From Thiothrix litoralis (lineage in GTDB: Bacteria; Pseudomonadota; Gammaproteobacteria; Thiotrichales; Thiotrichaceae): DNA of 64,000 bases. The position numbers and the translations under genes are program-made. The stretch is from positions 1,612,001 to 1,676,000 of the forward strand of contig NZ_CP072801.1 of assembly GCF_017901135.1 (NCBI RefSeq). Direction: 5' to 3'. Shown piece after piece: positions 26,292 to 35,600 of this stretch. The first letter of the stretch is position 1. Each line of letters opens with the position of its first letter. Under the pieces are notes generated by a model. That model made no database searches. It saw only the letters and a program-made list of their open reading frames with translations, and was not told where the DNA came from.

Positions 26292-26620
26292 GAATCCACC
26301 TCGCCATCCACATGGTCACTGCCAGTTTCCCCGCGTGCTTTCAGCGCCAGTACAATTGCAAACGCCGTCATCCCAAACGCAATCACAATCGCGGTCAGCA
26401 CCAAGGCTTGCGGCAACGGGTCAGCGTAAACCGTTGCATCCGGGCGGATCACCGCAGGCACACCAATCGCCAAACGCCCCATCGCAAACAAAAACAGGTT
26501 AGTCGCATACGACAACAAGGTCAGCCCCATCACCACCGGAAACGTACTGGCACGTAACACCAGATACACCCCGCAAGCCACCAAAACCCCGATACTCAAG
26601 GCAATCAACAATTCCATCAT
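26288..26620 (-). CDS. mrpC: MrpC subunit, canonical Mrp cluster
   Basis: A 110-residue NuoK-like, three-helix protein. VMGLTLLSYATNLFLFAMGR and DPLPQALVLTAIVIAFGMTA are the MnhC hallmarks. It is coupled to mrpA and mrpD by ATGA overlaps. Confidence 0.92.
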   Translation of the reverse strand: MMELLIALSIGVLVACGVYLVLRASTFPVVMGLTLLSYATNLFLFAMGRLAIGVPAVIRPDATVYADPLPQALVLTAIVIAFGMTAFAIVLALKARGETGSDHVDGEVDS

Positions 26621-29436
26621 GCACCTTCCTTCGGGATTGACGCACCCACACGGCTCAACTTGCCCAGTTCCACCAGAATCATCACGGTTGCCCCAACGAC
26701 CACCAGAAACACCCCGGTATCAAAGAACATCGCACTCGCCAGCTCAAAATCACCCACCAGCGGCCAATGCACATGCGTAAAGGCCGATGTTAAAAACGGA
26801 TAACCCAGCGCCATTGCCACCAAGCCGGTTCCTGCTGCCACCAGCAAACCGCCTGCCAACCACTGATGCATATCGAAACGCAAGCGTTGCGCCGTCCAAG
26901 CAATGCCGTTCGCCAGATTTTGCAACACAATCGCCAACGCCGCGATCAACCCGGCAATAAAGCCCCCGCCCGGCAAGTTATGCCCGCGCAAGAACACATA
27001 CACCGCCACCATCAACATCAACGGGAATAAAATGCGGCTAAACATCTGCAAAATGAACGGATTAGCCTCAGCAGACCACGCCCGCCCGCCACTATCTTCT
27101 GTGGGCACATACAGCTTAATCTGTTGCAATAAGGCAAAAATCCCCAGCCCTGCCAAAGCCAACACCGCGATTTCACCCAAGGTATCAAAGCCCCGGAAGT
27201 CCACCAGAATCACGTTCACCACATTCTTGCCGCCACCGCCCGGCACGCTATTGGCAAGGAAATAATCTGCCAGCGGTGTTGCGGTGTCGCGCGTCATTAC
27301 CGCCAACGCCAGCAGCGCAGCGCCCAGCCCCAACGCCCCCGCCAGCAAACCATCGCGCCACTTGCGCCATACCGAGCTAATCCTGGGGGTGTATTGCGGC
27401 AAAAAATACAGCGCCAGCATCAGCAATACCACTGTGACGATTTCCACTGACAATTGCGTCAACGCCAAATCCGGCGCGGAAAATTTCACAAAAGCCAACG
27501 ACACCACTAAACCCACCGCCCCCAGTACCACAAGCGCAACCAAACGTTCGCGATGCAATACCACGCTCAACAGGCTTGCCAGTATCAGGGTCGACCCCAC
27601 GGCAAGGCTTACCCCATCCAACGGCAACAATTCGCGCCCACCCAGCAAAGGTGCGGTGCTGGACAAGAAACCCGCCAACCCCGCCAGCAAGGTAAATCCC
27701 AATACCCAGAACAGCACATCCTGCAAACTTCCCCGGTCAAACCACTGGGTCACAAAACGGGCGAAGGCTTGCAGATTTTCCAGCATCCAATCATACACAT
27801 GCCGCAACTGCTGACCTTTCACCCGCTCTTCATACAAAGTAAACAACGGCTGACGTACCACATACACCGCCACGCCACCCAATAAAGCGATGACACTCAT
27901 CAATAACGGCACATTCAGCCCATGCCAAACAGCCAAACTGTATTCAGGGGGCGGTGCTTGCAACGTTCCTTGCACGGCAACTGCCAACAACGGCGCGACC
28001 GTGAACATTGGCAACATCCCCACCGCCAAGCACAACACCACCAATACATCGACCGGAATACGCATAAAACGCGGCGGCTCGTGTGGTGTTTTCGGCAAAT
28101 TGATCGGCTCACCGTTGAAAAACACGTCATGGATGAAACGCAGCGAATATGCCACCGAAAACACCCCAGCCAACGTCGCCAATGCCGGAATCACCCACGC
28201 CCACATAGACGTATTCGATGCCACTACGGCTTGATCAAAAAACATTTCCTTACTCAGGAAACCGTTCAACAGAGGCACACCCGCCATCGCCGCCGATGCA
28301 ATCATCGCCAGCACCGCCGTATGCGGCATGTATTTGAGCAAGCCATTGATACGCCGCATATCCCGCGAGCCGGTTTCATGGTCAATAATCCCCGCCACCA
28401 TGAACAGTGATGCTTTAAACGTCGCGTGGTTAATGATATGGAAGAGCGCCGCCACCGCTGCCAACTCCGTCCCCAAGCCAAACAGCAAGGTAATCAAACC
28501 CAGATGGCTGATGGTGGAATACGCCAGCAAACCCTTCAAATCGTGCTGGAACAACGCTGTATACGCCCCGATCAGCAATGTCAACATCCCCACCGAACCG
28601 ATCAGCCAAGACCATTCCGGCGTACCCGACAACACCGGGAAAAACCGCGCCAACAGGAAAATCCCCGCCTTGACCATCGTGGCAGAGTGCAAATAAGCAG
28701 AAACAGGAGTGGGTGCTGCCATCGCATTTGGCAGCCAGAAATGGAAGGGAAATTGTGCCGATTTAGTAAAGACCCCCAGCGCAATCAGCACCAGCGTCGG
28801 CAAATACCAAGAATGTGCGCGGATTTGATCCCCCGCCAGCAGCACATCAGACAGGTTATAACTACCCGCCATTTGCCCCAGCAACAAAATACCCGCCAGC
28901 AAGGCCAGACCGCCGCCACCCGTTACCGCCAACGCCATCCGCGCCCCTTGCCGCGCATCCGAGCGATGTGTCCAATAGCTGATCAACAGGAAAGAACTCA
29001 GGGAAGTCATTTCCCAAAACACCATCAATTGCAACAGGTTTTCAGAGAGCACCACGCCCAGCATCGACCCCATGAACAGCAACAGATAGGCGAAAAAGCG
29101 CCCCATCGAATCTTTCGCGGAAAGGTAATAACGAGCGTAGAGAATAACCAACAGACCAATGACCAGAATCATCAGCGCGAATAAAGCACCCAAACCATCC
29201 AGTCGGAAAGCCAGATCCAGCCCCATAGCCGGTAGCCATGCCCATGATTGAATAAGGGTCTCGCCCGCAAAAACCGCCACCAGAGAAGGCAACAGCGCCA
29301 ACAACGCCAACAACGTCACCAACCCGGCGAGCCATGCGGAAGCCACCCGGTGAAAATGTGCTGCCCATACTGTCAATCCCGCACCCATCAAAGGCAACAG
29401 CACTGCCAACGGCAGGTTTATGCTTGAAAAATCCAT
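26617..29436 (-). CDS. mrpA: MrpA-MrpB fusion subunit, canonical Mrp cluster
   Basis: About 939 residues. The NuoL-like antiporter domain occupies roughly residues 1-640 (FWEMTSLSSFLLISYW with the key Glu, FTKSAQFPFHFWLPNAM and TMVKAGIFLLARFF with Lys). The DUF4040 segment follows (SAPDLALTQLSVEIVTVVLL), then FRGFDTLGEIAVLALAGLGI. The C-terminal 140 residues are MrpB (LRGHNLPGGGFIAGLIAALA). I start at ATG 29436 (MDFSSINLP); two TTG codons upstream are less likely. The AB fusion is the usual form in Proteobacteria. Complex function: Na+(K+)/H+ antiport, pH and Na+ homeostasis. Confidence 0.92.
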   Translation of the reverse strand: MDFSSINLPLAVLLPLMGAGLTVWAAHFHRVASAWLAGLVTLLALLALLPSLVAVFAGETLIQSWAWLPAMGLDLAFRLDGLGALFALMILVIGLLVILYARYYLSAKDSMGRFFAYLLLFMGSMLGVVLSENLLQLMVFWEMTSLSSFLLISYWTHRSDARQGARMALAVTGGGGLALLAGILLLGQMAGSYNLSDVLLAGDQIRAHSWYLPTLVLIALGVFTKSAQFPFHFWLPNAMAAPTPVSAYLHSATMVKAGIFLLARFFPVLSGTPEWSWLIGSVGMLTLLIGAYTALFQHDLKGLLAYSTISHLGLITLLFGLGTELAAVAALFHIINHATFKASLFMVAGIIDHETGSRDMRRINGLLKYMPHTAVLAMIASAAMAGVPLLNGFLSKEMFFDQAVVASNTSMWAWVIPALATLAGVFSVAYSLRFIHDVFFNGEPINLPKTPHEPPRFMRIPVDVLVVLCLAVGMLPMFTVAPLLAVAVQGTLQAPPPEYSLAVWHGLNVPLLMSVIALLGGVAVYVVRQPLFTLYEERVKGQQLRHVYDWMLENLQAFARFVTQWFDRGSLQDVLFWVLGFTLLAGLAGFLSSTAPLLGGRELLPLDGVSLAVGSTLILASLLSVVLHRERLVALVVLGAVGLVVSLAFVKFSAPDLALTQLSVEIVTVVLLMLALYFLPQYTPRISSVWRKWRDGLLAGALGLGAALLALAVMTRDTATPLADYFLANSVPGGGGKNVVNVILVDFRGFDTLGEIAVLALAGLGIFALLQQIKLYVPTEDSGGRAWSAEANPFILQMFSRILFPLMLMVAVYVFLRGHNLPGGGFIAGLIAALAIVLQNLANGIAWTAQRLRFDMHQWLAGGLLVAAGTGLVAMALGYPFLTSAFTHVHWPLVGDFELASAMFFDTGVFLVVVGATVMILVELGKLSRVGASIPKEGA

Positions 29437-29533
29437 GCAACACCATCGCAACAAGACCGGCTAGAACCCGGCAAACGCCGCCATTCTAACCCAACTCAAC
29501 GATGGAATACGGATTTACGTCATACAAACCGGA

Positions 29534-31249
29534 TTAATTGCCTAACCCCGATGACAACGCAACAACTTCGACCCGCTCGCTATCCGTCAGCATCAGCCAC
29601 GCGCGGAGCTTGGGCAACGCAGCAATGGCAGGCAGTTGTAAATAACCTTGTACCTGCTCGATACCTTCCTGCTTTTTGGCTGCCCAGCCCGCTTCACCGT
29701 CGCCTTTTTTGGCGTATTTCAGCTCGATCAAATGCTGGTGCTTGACCGCAAACGGGCTGCGCTCCAATAACATGACATCGGGGTATTTCCTGCCCATTTC
29801 GCGTTCGCTCTGGATGAAGTAAATCGGAAACTGGTACAGCAACGTCAATAGCAGGGTTTTGATGTGCTTTTCATCCAGCTTGATCAGGTCGCGGTTGGAA
29901 AGCCCTTCCAACACCCGCTGCATTTCCACCGCCAAGGGCTGCAAATCACCTTGTAAAGCCAGCGTTTCAATGGCGACAGCCAACGTCTGGTTGGGTAAGG
30001 TCAGTTGGTTGCGCTGTTCCAGCTCCACTTTGAAATATTGGAAATACAGCTCGCGGATAACATGGTTGGGGATGGCAAAACGGGTCTGGGTCATGGTTTC
30101 GCCACTGATCGTCACAAACCCCATGTAGGCCAACAGGCTGATGAAATCGTTACGGTCAAAATGTTTATCCAGCTCAAATTTGCGTTGCTGCACTGCCAGC
30201 ACTTCGTCACTGTTGATCAGGTCATCCAGCACCTGATAATTGGCTTCGCGGTCGCCAATCTGGAACAAGGCCATGATTTTGCGGTAATCGGAGGCGATAT
30301 TATCGTCCAGCATTCGCTTGGGGTAGGCGCATTTGTCGCGATCAAAGTTCTTGGCGAAATACAGCACCATATCCGAGTTAAATACGGTTTCGGTTCCATC
30401 CGGGTGGAAACGGTAGCCGTTATACCAATCCGTAACATCCACCATTATCACTGCCGTTTCCAGCTTGCACTGCTCTGCCAAAGGTTGCAGCAACCCCTGT
30501 GTCTCAGCATGGGTAAAGCCCATCGCGGCGTTAAAATCAGCCTTGATGGAAAGGTTTTCCGCGATATTGAAACCACTGGTGAGGCTATCCAACATCAAGG
30601 GCGTAACCCCGGTGATGAACAGGCGATCTAATACACCGGTCATGGTGGCACTTTTTAGCACTTCATAAAAGCTGCGTACAAAACCGCCTTTGCCCATAAT
30701 GGTTTGAAACAGTGCACGGTCTTCTGCCAGTAAGGTATTGGCAAAATGGTCATATTCGTCGATCAGCAGCAGGATTTTTTGATCCGCTATTTTCACTGCT
30801 TCAAAGAAAATACGGATTTTTTCTTCAGAAGTGGTTTTTTGTGTGATATGGGCAAACACCTCAGGCGCGTAGCCATAACGGTGTAAAAAACTCCCTATGC
30901 TGGCATTGACTGAAGCTGTAAAACCGTTATGTACCCGCTCAGCGGTAGCAGTGGCAATCCCGCTGAAATCCATCAGCAACACCTGATAAGCATTTTTCAG
31001 TGAGGTAGGCTGTTGCCCGATGTAGAGCTTGCCAAACAGCGCATCAAATTCATCGGCACGGCTAACATCGTAGTAATGCGCCAGCATCGACACAAACAGG
31101 CTTTTGCCGAAACGGCGCGGGCGCAGCAGGAAGTGGTAGCTGCCAGTGTTTTCCAATTGCGCGATGTATGCCGTCTTGTCAATGTAGACGTAGCCGCCGC
31201 TGATGACTTTTTTGAAATTGCTCTCGCCGTAGGGGAGTTTCTGGTTCAT
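29534..31249 (-). CDS. AAA-ATPase-like / PD-(D/E)XK nuclease-family protein (second of two)
   Basis: A 571-residue protein of the same AAA-ATPase_like/DUF1703-type family as 13230-14777 but only distantly related to it. The N-terminus is LPYGESNFKKVISGGYVYIDK, Walker A variant LRPRRFGKSLFVS, Walker B-like ILLLIDEYDHFAN. The C-terminal nuclease-like motif is YPDVMLLE with HLIELKYAKKG (D and E-x-K). GAGG lies 11 nt before ATG 31249. It stands alone between the Mrp operon and a MITE-like repeat, which suggests mobility. Confidence 0.84.
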   Translation of the reverse strand: MNQKLPYGESNFKKVISGGYVYIDKTAYIAQLENTGSYHFLLRPRRFGKSLFVSMLAHYYDVSRADEFDALFGKLYIGQQPTSLKNAYQVLLMDFSGIATATAERVHNGFTASVNASIGSFLHRYGYAPEVFAHITQKTTSEEKIRIFFEAVKIADQKILLLIDEYDHFANTLLAEDRALFQTIMGKGGFVRSFYEVLKSATMTGVLDRLFITGVTPLMLDSLTSGFNIAENLSIKADFNAAMGFTHAETQGLLQPLAEQCKLETAVIMVDVTDWYNGYRFHPDGTETVFNSDMVLYFAKNFDRDKCAYPKRMLDDNIASDYRKIMALFQIGDREANYQVLDDLINSDEVLAVQQRKFELDKHFDRNDFISLLAYMGFVTISGETMTQTRFAIPNHVIRELYFQYFKVELEQRNQLTLPNQTLAVAIETLALQGDLQPLAVEMQRVLEGLSNRDLIKLDEKHIKTLLLTLLYQFPIYFIQSEREMGRKYPDVMLLERSPFAVKHQHLIELKYAKKGDGEAGWAAKKQEGIEQVQGYLQLPAIAALPKLRAWLMLTDSERVEVVALSSGLGN

Positions 31250-31335
31250 GCCGCTGCCTCGTAACCGATGGATTCCCCAGAACTATAGCACAACGCGCCT
31301 CCCTAACCCGCTGGGAGGGTGTCGCAAAAACCACG

Positions 31336-31456
31336 AAGAAAATCCCCCTCGATCCCCCTTTTTCAAAGGGGGAGGCCGGAGTCACTTCGTAAAACCAACC
31401 AATGCTACCTCTTACCCCCTCCTTTGAAAAAGGAGGGGCTGGGGGAGGATTTTCTC
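31336..31456. mobile_element. MITE-like palindromic repeat, about 120 bp
   Basis: Two imperfect inverted arms of 35-40 bp (31336-31375 and 31413-31456), each beginning GARGAAAATCC on its own strand. Each arm folds by itself: CCCCCTTT/AAAGGGGG at 31354-31372 and CCCCTCCTTT/AAAGGAGGGG at 31416-31438. No ORF is inside. It lies between two convergent-free minus-strand genes and could also terminate transcription of the upstream TIR gene. Sequences of the TTTTTCAAAGGGGG type are common dispersed repeats in bacteria. Confidence 0.65.
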
Positions 31457-31478
31457 CCCGACGGTAAAGGGAAAAGGG

Positions 31479-34382
31479 TTAATTAGTCCTGGCTGAACGC
31501 AATACACGAAAACCCACAGTGATGTTACGGTTGGCAGTGAAGCTCCTGAGACGCGCGGAGGAACGCAACCACACAGGTTTGGAGCTCCACGAACCACCGC
31601 GCAACACCCGCATACCCTCCTCATTTTTAGGCTCTATACAACGGCTTTCACTGCCATCAAAATCTGTTTTCCATTCCGAACATGTCCATTCCCAGATATT
31701 GCCCGCCGTGTCATACAGCCCGAAAGCATTAGGGGCAAAACTGCCTATTGGTGCTACATACTTGCCACCCCATTGCTCATCGCAACCATCACAGTTCGCT
31801 TTGCCTTTTGCAGCATATTGATCACCCCACCAGTAAGGCGTATCCGTTCCGGCACGGGCAACATATTCCCATTCAGCTTCCGTTGGCAGGCGGTACTGGT
31901 ACTTGCCTTCCGTTTTTGTACCCAACCATTGCAAGTAGGCATTGGCATCGTTCCACGACACATAAGTAACGGCACGTTGCCCGCGTTCGTTCTTGCTGGG
32001 TTCACCGTTCGGGTATTTCAGGTCTTTTTGTGTACTTTGCTGCTGCCAGACGTAGTAATCATACTGTTCATAAGTCACTTCATACTTGCCAATGAAAAAA
32101 GGCTGTGGAATCGTGGCATTGGTTGCGGGATAGCCAAAATTTTGTTGTACATACTGCCCTGAGTCTTTCAGCACTTTATTTGCCATTTCACCAAACTCTT
32201 TGTCGTACTCTCCTACCCGGAATTCACCAGCGGGCGGCTGGATTTCTTTTTCCAGCATTTCAGGCAACGGCTCATCTAACCAGCCCAAGTTCATCAGGCG
32301 AAATTTCTGCAAGGTCAGCAGGTAGGATGGCGGTAAGCTGTTATCCAGCGTCCACAGGTAGGATTGCCCGACGAAGCCCAGCAGCAACGCCATTACCCCG
32401 CCTTGCAGCCATGCCATGCGTTCGCTTTGGCGCAGGAAACGCCCTTCCAATGTGGCCTTGCCGGGACGCACCTTGCGGTAGTGCCTGATGTCAGACCAAC
32501 CCGCCAAATGCCACCACCGCCCGAACCAGCCGCTGGCTTGCCATGTCGCAGCCTGTTCCTTCAATTGGTCGCGGTAAAATAGCCTGTCACGGTTTTTGTC
32601 GATGTAGTTGTAGAGCGTTTCCCAATAGCCAACCAGTTTGCCGCCCTTGTCCGTTTTGTCTACCGGGCGGGCGCGGATCAGGGTTTCGTGGATCAGGTCA
32701 ACGTATTTGCCTTCGTATTTGGGTTCACGGTAAGCACCCGTGGTGACATCCCACGTACCCGCCTCATCGTCCTTTTTCTCACCAACGGTAGTGATCAAGC
32801 GCGAACTGCCATTGCCGCCTTCAACCCGCTTGCCCGCCAAATAGTCGATGATTTTCTGCCCGCGTGCCTCGTCCTCCTCACCCGCAATCTGCCGCGCTTT
32901 CAACAGCGGGATACGTTCGCGGGTGTGGTTGCCCTGCGGGTTGATGCGGGTCAGGTGCAACAACAGTTCCAACGCCCCTTCGCGGCCTTTGGGAATGTCT
33001 TTTTCCTTGTCCAGCCGTTCCAGCAGGGCATCGGCTTGCATCCCCAATAAACCAATCAGTTTGCCTTGGCTGCGGTACAACTCGTAGCTGAGACGATTGC
33101 CTTTGCGGTGTTTCCACAAGTAATACAGCGCATTTTCCACCAGTGGCAATGCGCCGGGTTCGTTTTCGGTGTCGCTTAAAATGGCGCTGGTGATTTCGCT
33201 GGCATCCAGCCCCGCCAAGCGGGCGGGTTGTTCGATGACCTGGCGGATACCGTCTTGTGACAGGGTTTTCAGCAGGTAGCGTTTGCACTGGTCGTTGTAG
33301 CGTTCTGACAATTTGCCCAAACGCTCAAAGCCATCCAGAAAGTCGATACGCACGGTGCTGATCAAAAATAGCGGGCAAGTGCTATCCGCCAGCGCGTAGG
33401 CAAGCTGGGCATCAAACTGGCGCTTCTCGGTTTCTTCGGCAAAGGTAAACAATTCCTCGAACTGATCAACCACCAGCAGGAAAGCAGTATCCGCCTGTTT
33501 GCGGTCACCTAACCTGTAAGCTAGAACACGCTGGTCAGCTTCCATTTTGGTTTGCAACCCCAGCGAACCATCCTTATCAATATCAGGGAAAGCATGTACC
33601 AGAGCCTCCGCCAACTGTCTGAGCGGTTGCTTACCCGGCATCATCGGGCCAATGATTTGCCACTTTTCGTAGCCAGTCCGCGCCCACAATGCGCCTTGCT
33701 GAATCAGCGGCAACATCCCAGCATTCACCAGCGACGACTTGCCTGCGCCGCTGTTGCCTTCGATTTGCAGCCAGCGGCAGTATTGGGTGTCGATATGGAT
33801 ATTGTTTGGGTTGCTGTCGCGTTGCGTGCCGAGGAATTTGAGGGCTTCCAGTGTCTCCTTGCGCCGCCCGAAAAACAGCCTGGCATCTTGTTGCTGGAAC
33901 GCACCCAAACCAAGGTATGGGCAACCATCGAAGCTATTGCTGTCATCCAGCAGTTCGGCCTTGTCACGGATAGCCTGAATGAGCGTGTCAGGCAAGGCTT
34001 GGTCTGCTTGCCAACGCTGGATCTGGAACAGGCTTAAAAACGGTGGCAGGTTGTGCAAGTCACCTTCCGGCAACAAGATGGGGAAAATCGGCAGGCGCAA
34101 AGCATCATCGTGCGGGGAAAGGTTGCGACCCAAGGCATACTGCACTTCCGCCCCCACCCAACGCCGCACACCTTCATGACCATAGAGCAGCACGAAAGCA
34201 GAACAATCTTTCAACGCGGTTTGCAGGCACTCCATCCAGTTATCGCCCGCACGGATGGAGTCTTCGTCACGAAAAACCGTGAATCCAGCTTTTTCCAGTT
34301 CGGTACGCAAAGCAATCGCCGCTTCCAGATTGGTGCGGCTATAACTGAGGAAAATTTGTGCGTTCGGCGGGGTTGTACTCAT
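31479..34382 (-). CDS. TIR - nSTAND1 NTPase - TM - formylglycine-generating-enzyme-like (FGE/C-lectin) protein
   Basis: 967 residues from ATG 34382 (MSTTPPNAQ). Residues 8-135 form a TIR domain (IFLSYSRTN; FVLLYGHEG; RRWVGAEVQ, with W75-x3-E79 placed like the catalytic Glu of NADase TIRs). Residues about 150-560 form an nSTAND1 NTPase: CPYLGLGAFQ, Walker A GNSGAGKSS (209-217), Walker B-like LLVVDQFEELF. A hydrophobic helix (GGVMALLLGFVGQSYLW) lies near 665-685. The C-terminal 200 residues are an FGE-sulfatase/C-lectin fold (YRLPTEAEWEYVARAG, GLYDTAGNIWEWTCSEW, VLRGGSWSS, VGFRVLRS). The architecture suggests an effector domain, a switch and a sensor domain, as in antiphage STAND proteins. Target and trigger are unknown. 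The extreme C-terminus resembles a DGR variable region. Confidence 0.85.
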   Translation of the reverse strand: MSTTPPNAQIFLSYSRTNLEAAIALRTELEKAGFTVFRDEDSIRAGDNWMECLQTALKDCSAFVLLYGHEGVRRWVGAEVQYALGRNLSPHDDALRLPIFPILLPEGDLHNLPPFLSLFQIQRWQADQALPDTLIQAIRDKAELLDDSNSFDGCPYLGLGAFQQQDARLFFGRRKETLEALKFLGTQRDSNPNNIHIDTQYCRWLQIEGNSGAGKSSLVNAGMLPLIQQGALWARTGYEKWQIIGPMMPGKQPLRQLAEALVHAFPDIDKDGSLGLQTKMEADQRVLAYRLGDRKQADTAFLLVVDQFEELFTFAEETEKRQFDAQLAYALADSTCPLFLISTVRIDFLDGFERLGKLSERYNDQCKRYLLKTLSQDGIRQVIEQPARLAGLDASEITSAILSDTENEPGALPLVENALYYLWKHRKGNRLSYELYRSQGKLIGLLGMQADALLERLDKEKDIPKGREGALELLLHLTRINPQGNHTRERIPLLKARQIAGEEDEARGQKIIDYLAGKRVEGGNGSSRLITTVGEKKDDEAGTWDVTTGAYREPKYEGKYVDLIHETLIRARPVDKTDKGGKLVGYWETLYNYIDKNRDRLFYRDQLKEQAATWQASGWFGRWWHLAGWSDIRHYRKVRPGKATLEGRFLRQSERMAWLQGGVMALLLGFVGQSYLWTLDNSLPPSYLLTLQKFRLMNLGWLDEPLPEMLEKEIQPPAGEFRVGEYDKEFGEMANKVLKDSGQYVQQNFGYPATNATIPQPFFIGKYEVTYEQYDYYVWQQQSTQKDLKYPNGEPSKNERGQRAVTYVSWNDANAYLQWLGTKTEGKYQYRLPTEAEWEYVARAGTDTPYWWGDQYAAKGKANCDGCDEQWGGKYVAPIGSFAPNAFGLYDTAGNIWEWTCSEWKTDFDGSESRCIEPKNEEGMRVLRGGSWSSKPVWLRSSARLRSFTANRNITVGFRVLRSARTN
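31488..31600 (-). other. Candidate DGR variable region (C-terminal FGE segment)
   Basis: This stretch encodes RGGSWSSKPVWLRSSARL, then RSFTANRNITVGFRVLR. In FGE/C-lectin targets of diversity-generating retroelements this is where the VR lies. Codons at the usually variable positions end in C and differ in the first two bases (AGC, TCC, CTC, AGC, TTC, AAC, AAC, ATC), as expected if each came from an AAC template codon by adenine mutagenesis, while framework codons (TGG, CGT, GGT, TTT) keep no such pattern. No template repeat or DGR-type RT is in this window. Confidence 0.4.
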
Positions 34383-34464
34383 GCCCGATCTCCAAGCCCA
34401 TAGGAATAGCAAGGATTATGGCACAAAAATACTCGTCAAAACCGGGATTCGCAGAACTCAAAGT

Positions 34465-35586
34465 TCACATCGCTTCGCCCAGCCTTACCTGCTGGTAATC
34501 ATCACCCTGCATCTCATTCAGCCGACTCAGCGCCCGCTGGAACTCAAAACGCAACTTGTGCCCCTGATACAGGTTTTCCAGTGAAATCGTGGTAGAGAAA
34601 ATAAACTGCACATTGCGGTCGTACAGCTCATCAATCAGATTGAGAAAACGCCGCGCTGCTGATTCATTGTCCTCAGTCAGCACATGCAAACCTGACAGCA
34701 CAATGTAATCAAAGCGTTCCGCCAACTCGATGTAATCGCGGGTAGAGCGGGCAGTTTCACACAAGGTCTGGAAATCAAACCACACAATGTTTTCAGACAA
34801 GCGATGGGTAGGCAAGGTACGCCCCTGCACCTCAATGTCTTGACCGATTTCGATAGCGCCTGTCGCCAATTCAGCGAAACATTTTTCCAGCTCGTGCTCC
34901 ACCAGTACGGCGTCATCGTCTTCGAGGAAACTGTCGTGACTAGCCTGTTTCAACATGCGGTAGTCAATATTGTTGTCCAGCTCCACCACATGGGTGTGCT
35001 TTTTCAACAAGGCAATGGCAGGCAGGAAGCGTTCGCGCTGCAAGCCATTCAAATACAAATCATCAGGTGGACGATTGGAAGTCGTCACGATGGTAATACC
35101 GTGCTTGCACATTGCATCCAGCAAGCCGTGCAGCAACATTGCATCGACAATATCCATGACATGGAATTCGTCGATACACAGTAAACGCACATCCTTTGCC
35201 AATTCCACGGCCACCGCTTCCAACGGATTACGGTGACGTGACAATTTTTTCAGCTCTTCGTGAATGAAGAACATGAAATGGTGGTAATGCATCCGACGTT
35301 TTTCCACCAGCGGAATGCGGGCGTAAAACATATCCATCAGCCAAGTCTTGCCGCGCCCGACGCCACCCCACAGGTAAGCGCCGCGCACTGGATCAATCGA
35401 AACGTCATGCCGCTGCTTGGAAAAAACCGCTAAAAAACCGCGTGAGCGCGCAACAGGCGCTTTTTCACGTGGTTTAAGCAGTCCGTTCCAGACTTCCTGC
35501 AATACCTGAATGCCTTCCAGTTGGGCTGGATCTTTCTGGATCGCACCCTCCTTAATGGCATCGTGATAATGCTTCAGTAATGGCAT
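34465..35586 (-). CDS. zapE: Cell division protein ZapE (AFG1-like ATPase)
   Basis: A 373-residue AFG1-family ATPase. Walker A is GGVGRGKTWLMDMF, Walker B VRLLCIDEFHVMDIVDAM, followed by TTSNRPPDDLY (sensor-like) and later FDFQTLCETARSTRDYIEL, typical of ZapE. In E. coli it acts on the Z ring under low-oxygen or stress conditions. ATG 35586 has AAGGAAA 5 nt upstream, so I prefer it over ATG 35604. It follows sucA by 14 bp and is probably cotranscribed with it. Confidence 0.9.
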   Translation of the reverse strand: MPLLKHYHDAIKEGAIQKDPAQLEGIQVLQEVWNGLLKPREKAPVARSRGFLAVFSKQRHDVSIDPVRGAYLWGGVGRGKTWLMDMFYARIPLVEKRRMHYHHFMFFIHEELKKLSRHRNPLEAVAVELAKDVRLLCIDEFHVMDIVDAMLLHGLLDAMCKHGITIVTTSNRPPDDLYLNGLQRERFLPAIALLKKHTHVVELDNNIDYRMLKQASHDSFLEDDDAVLVEHELEKCFAELATGAIEIGQDIEVQGRTLPTHRLSENIVWFDFQTLCETARSTRDYIELAERFDYIVLSGLHVLTEDNESAARRFLNLIDELYDRNVQFIFSTTISLENLYQGHKLRFEFQRALSRLNEMQGDDYQQVRLGEAM

Positions 35587-35600
35587 AACGTTTCCTTCCT

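Noticed and set aside
15588-29436. NADH dehydrogenase (nuo) operon
   Set aside because: NuoL/M/N/K-like subunits are present, but together with MnhE, F, G and B families and without any NuoA-I hydrophilic subunit. Mrp antiporters explain the set.
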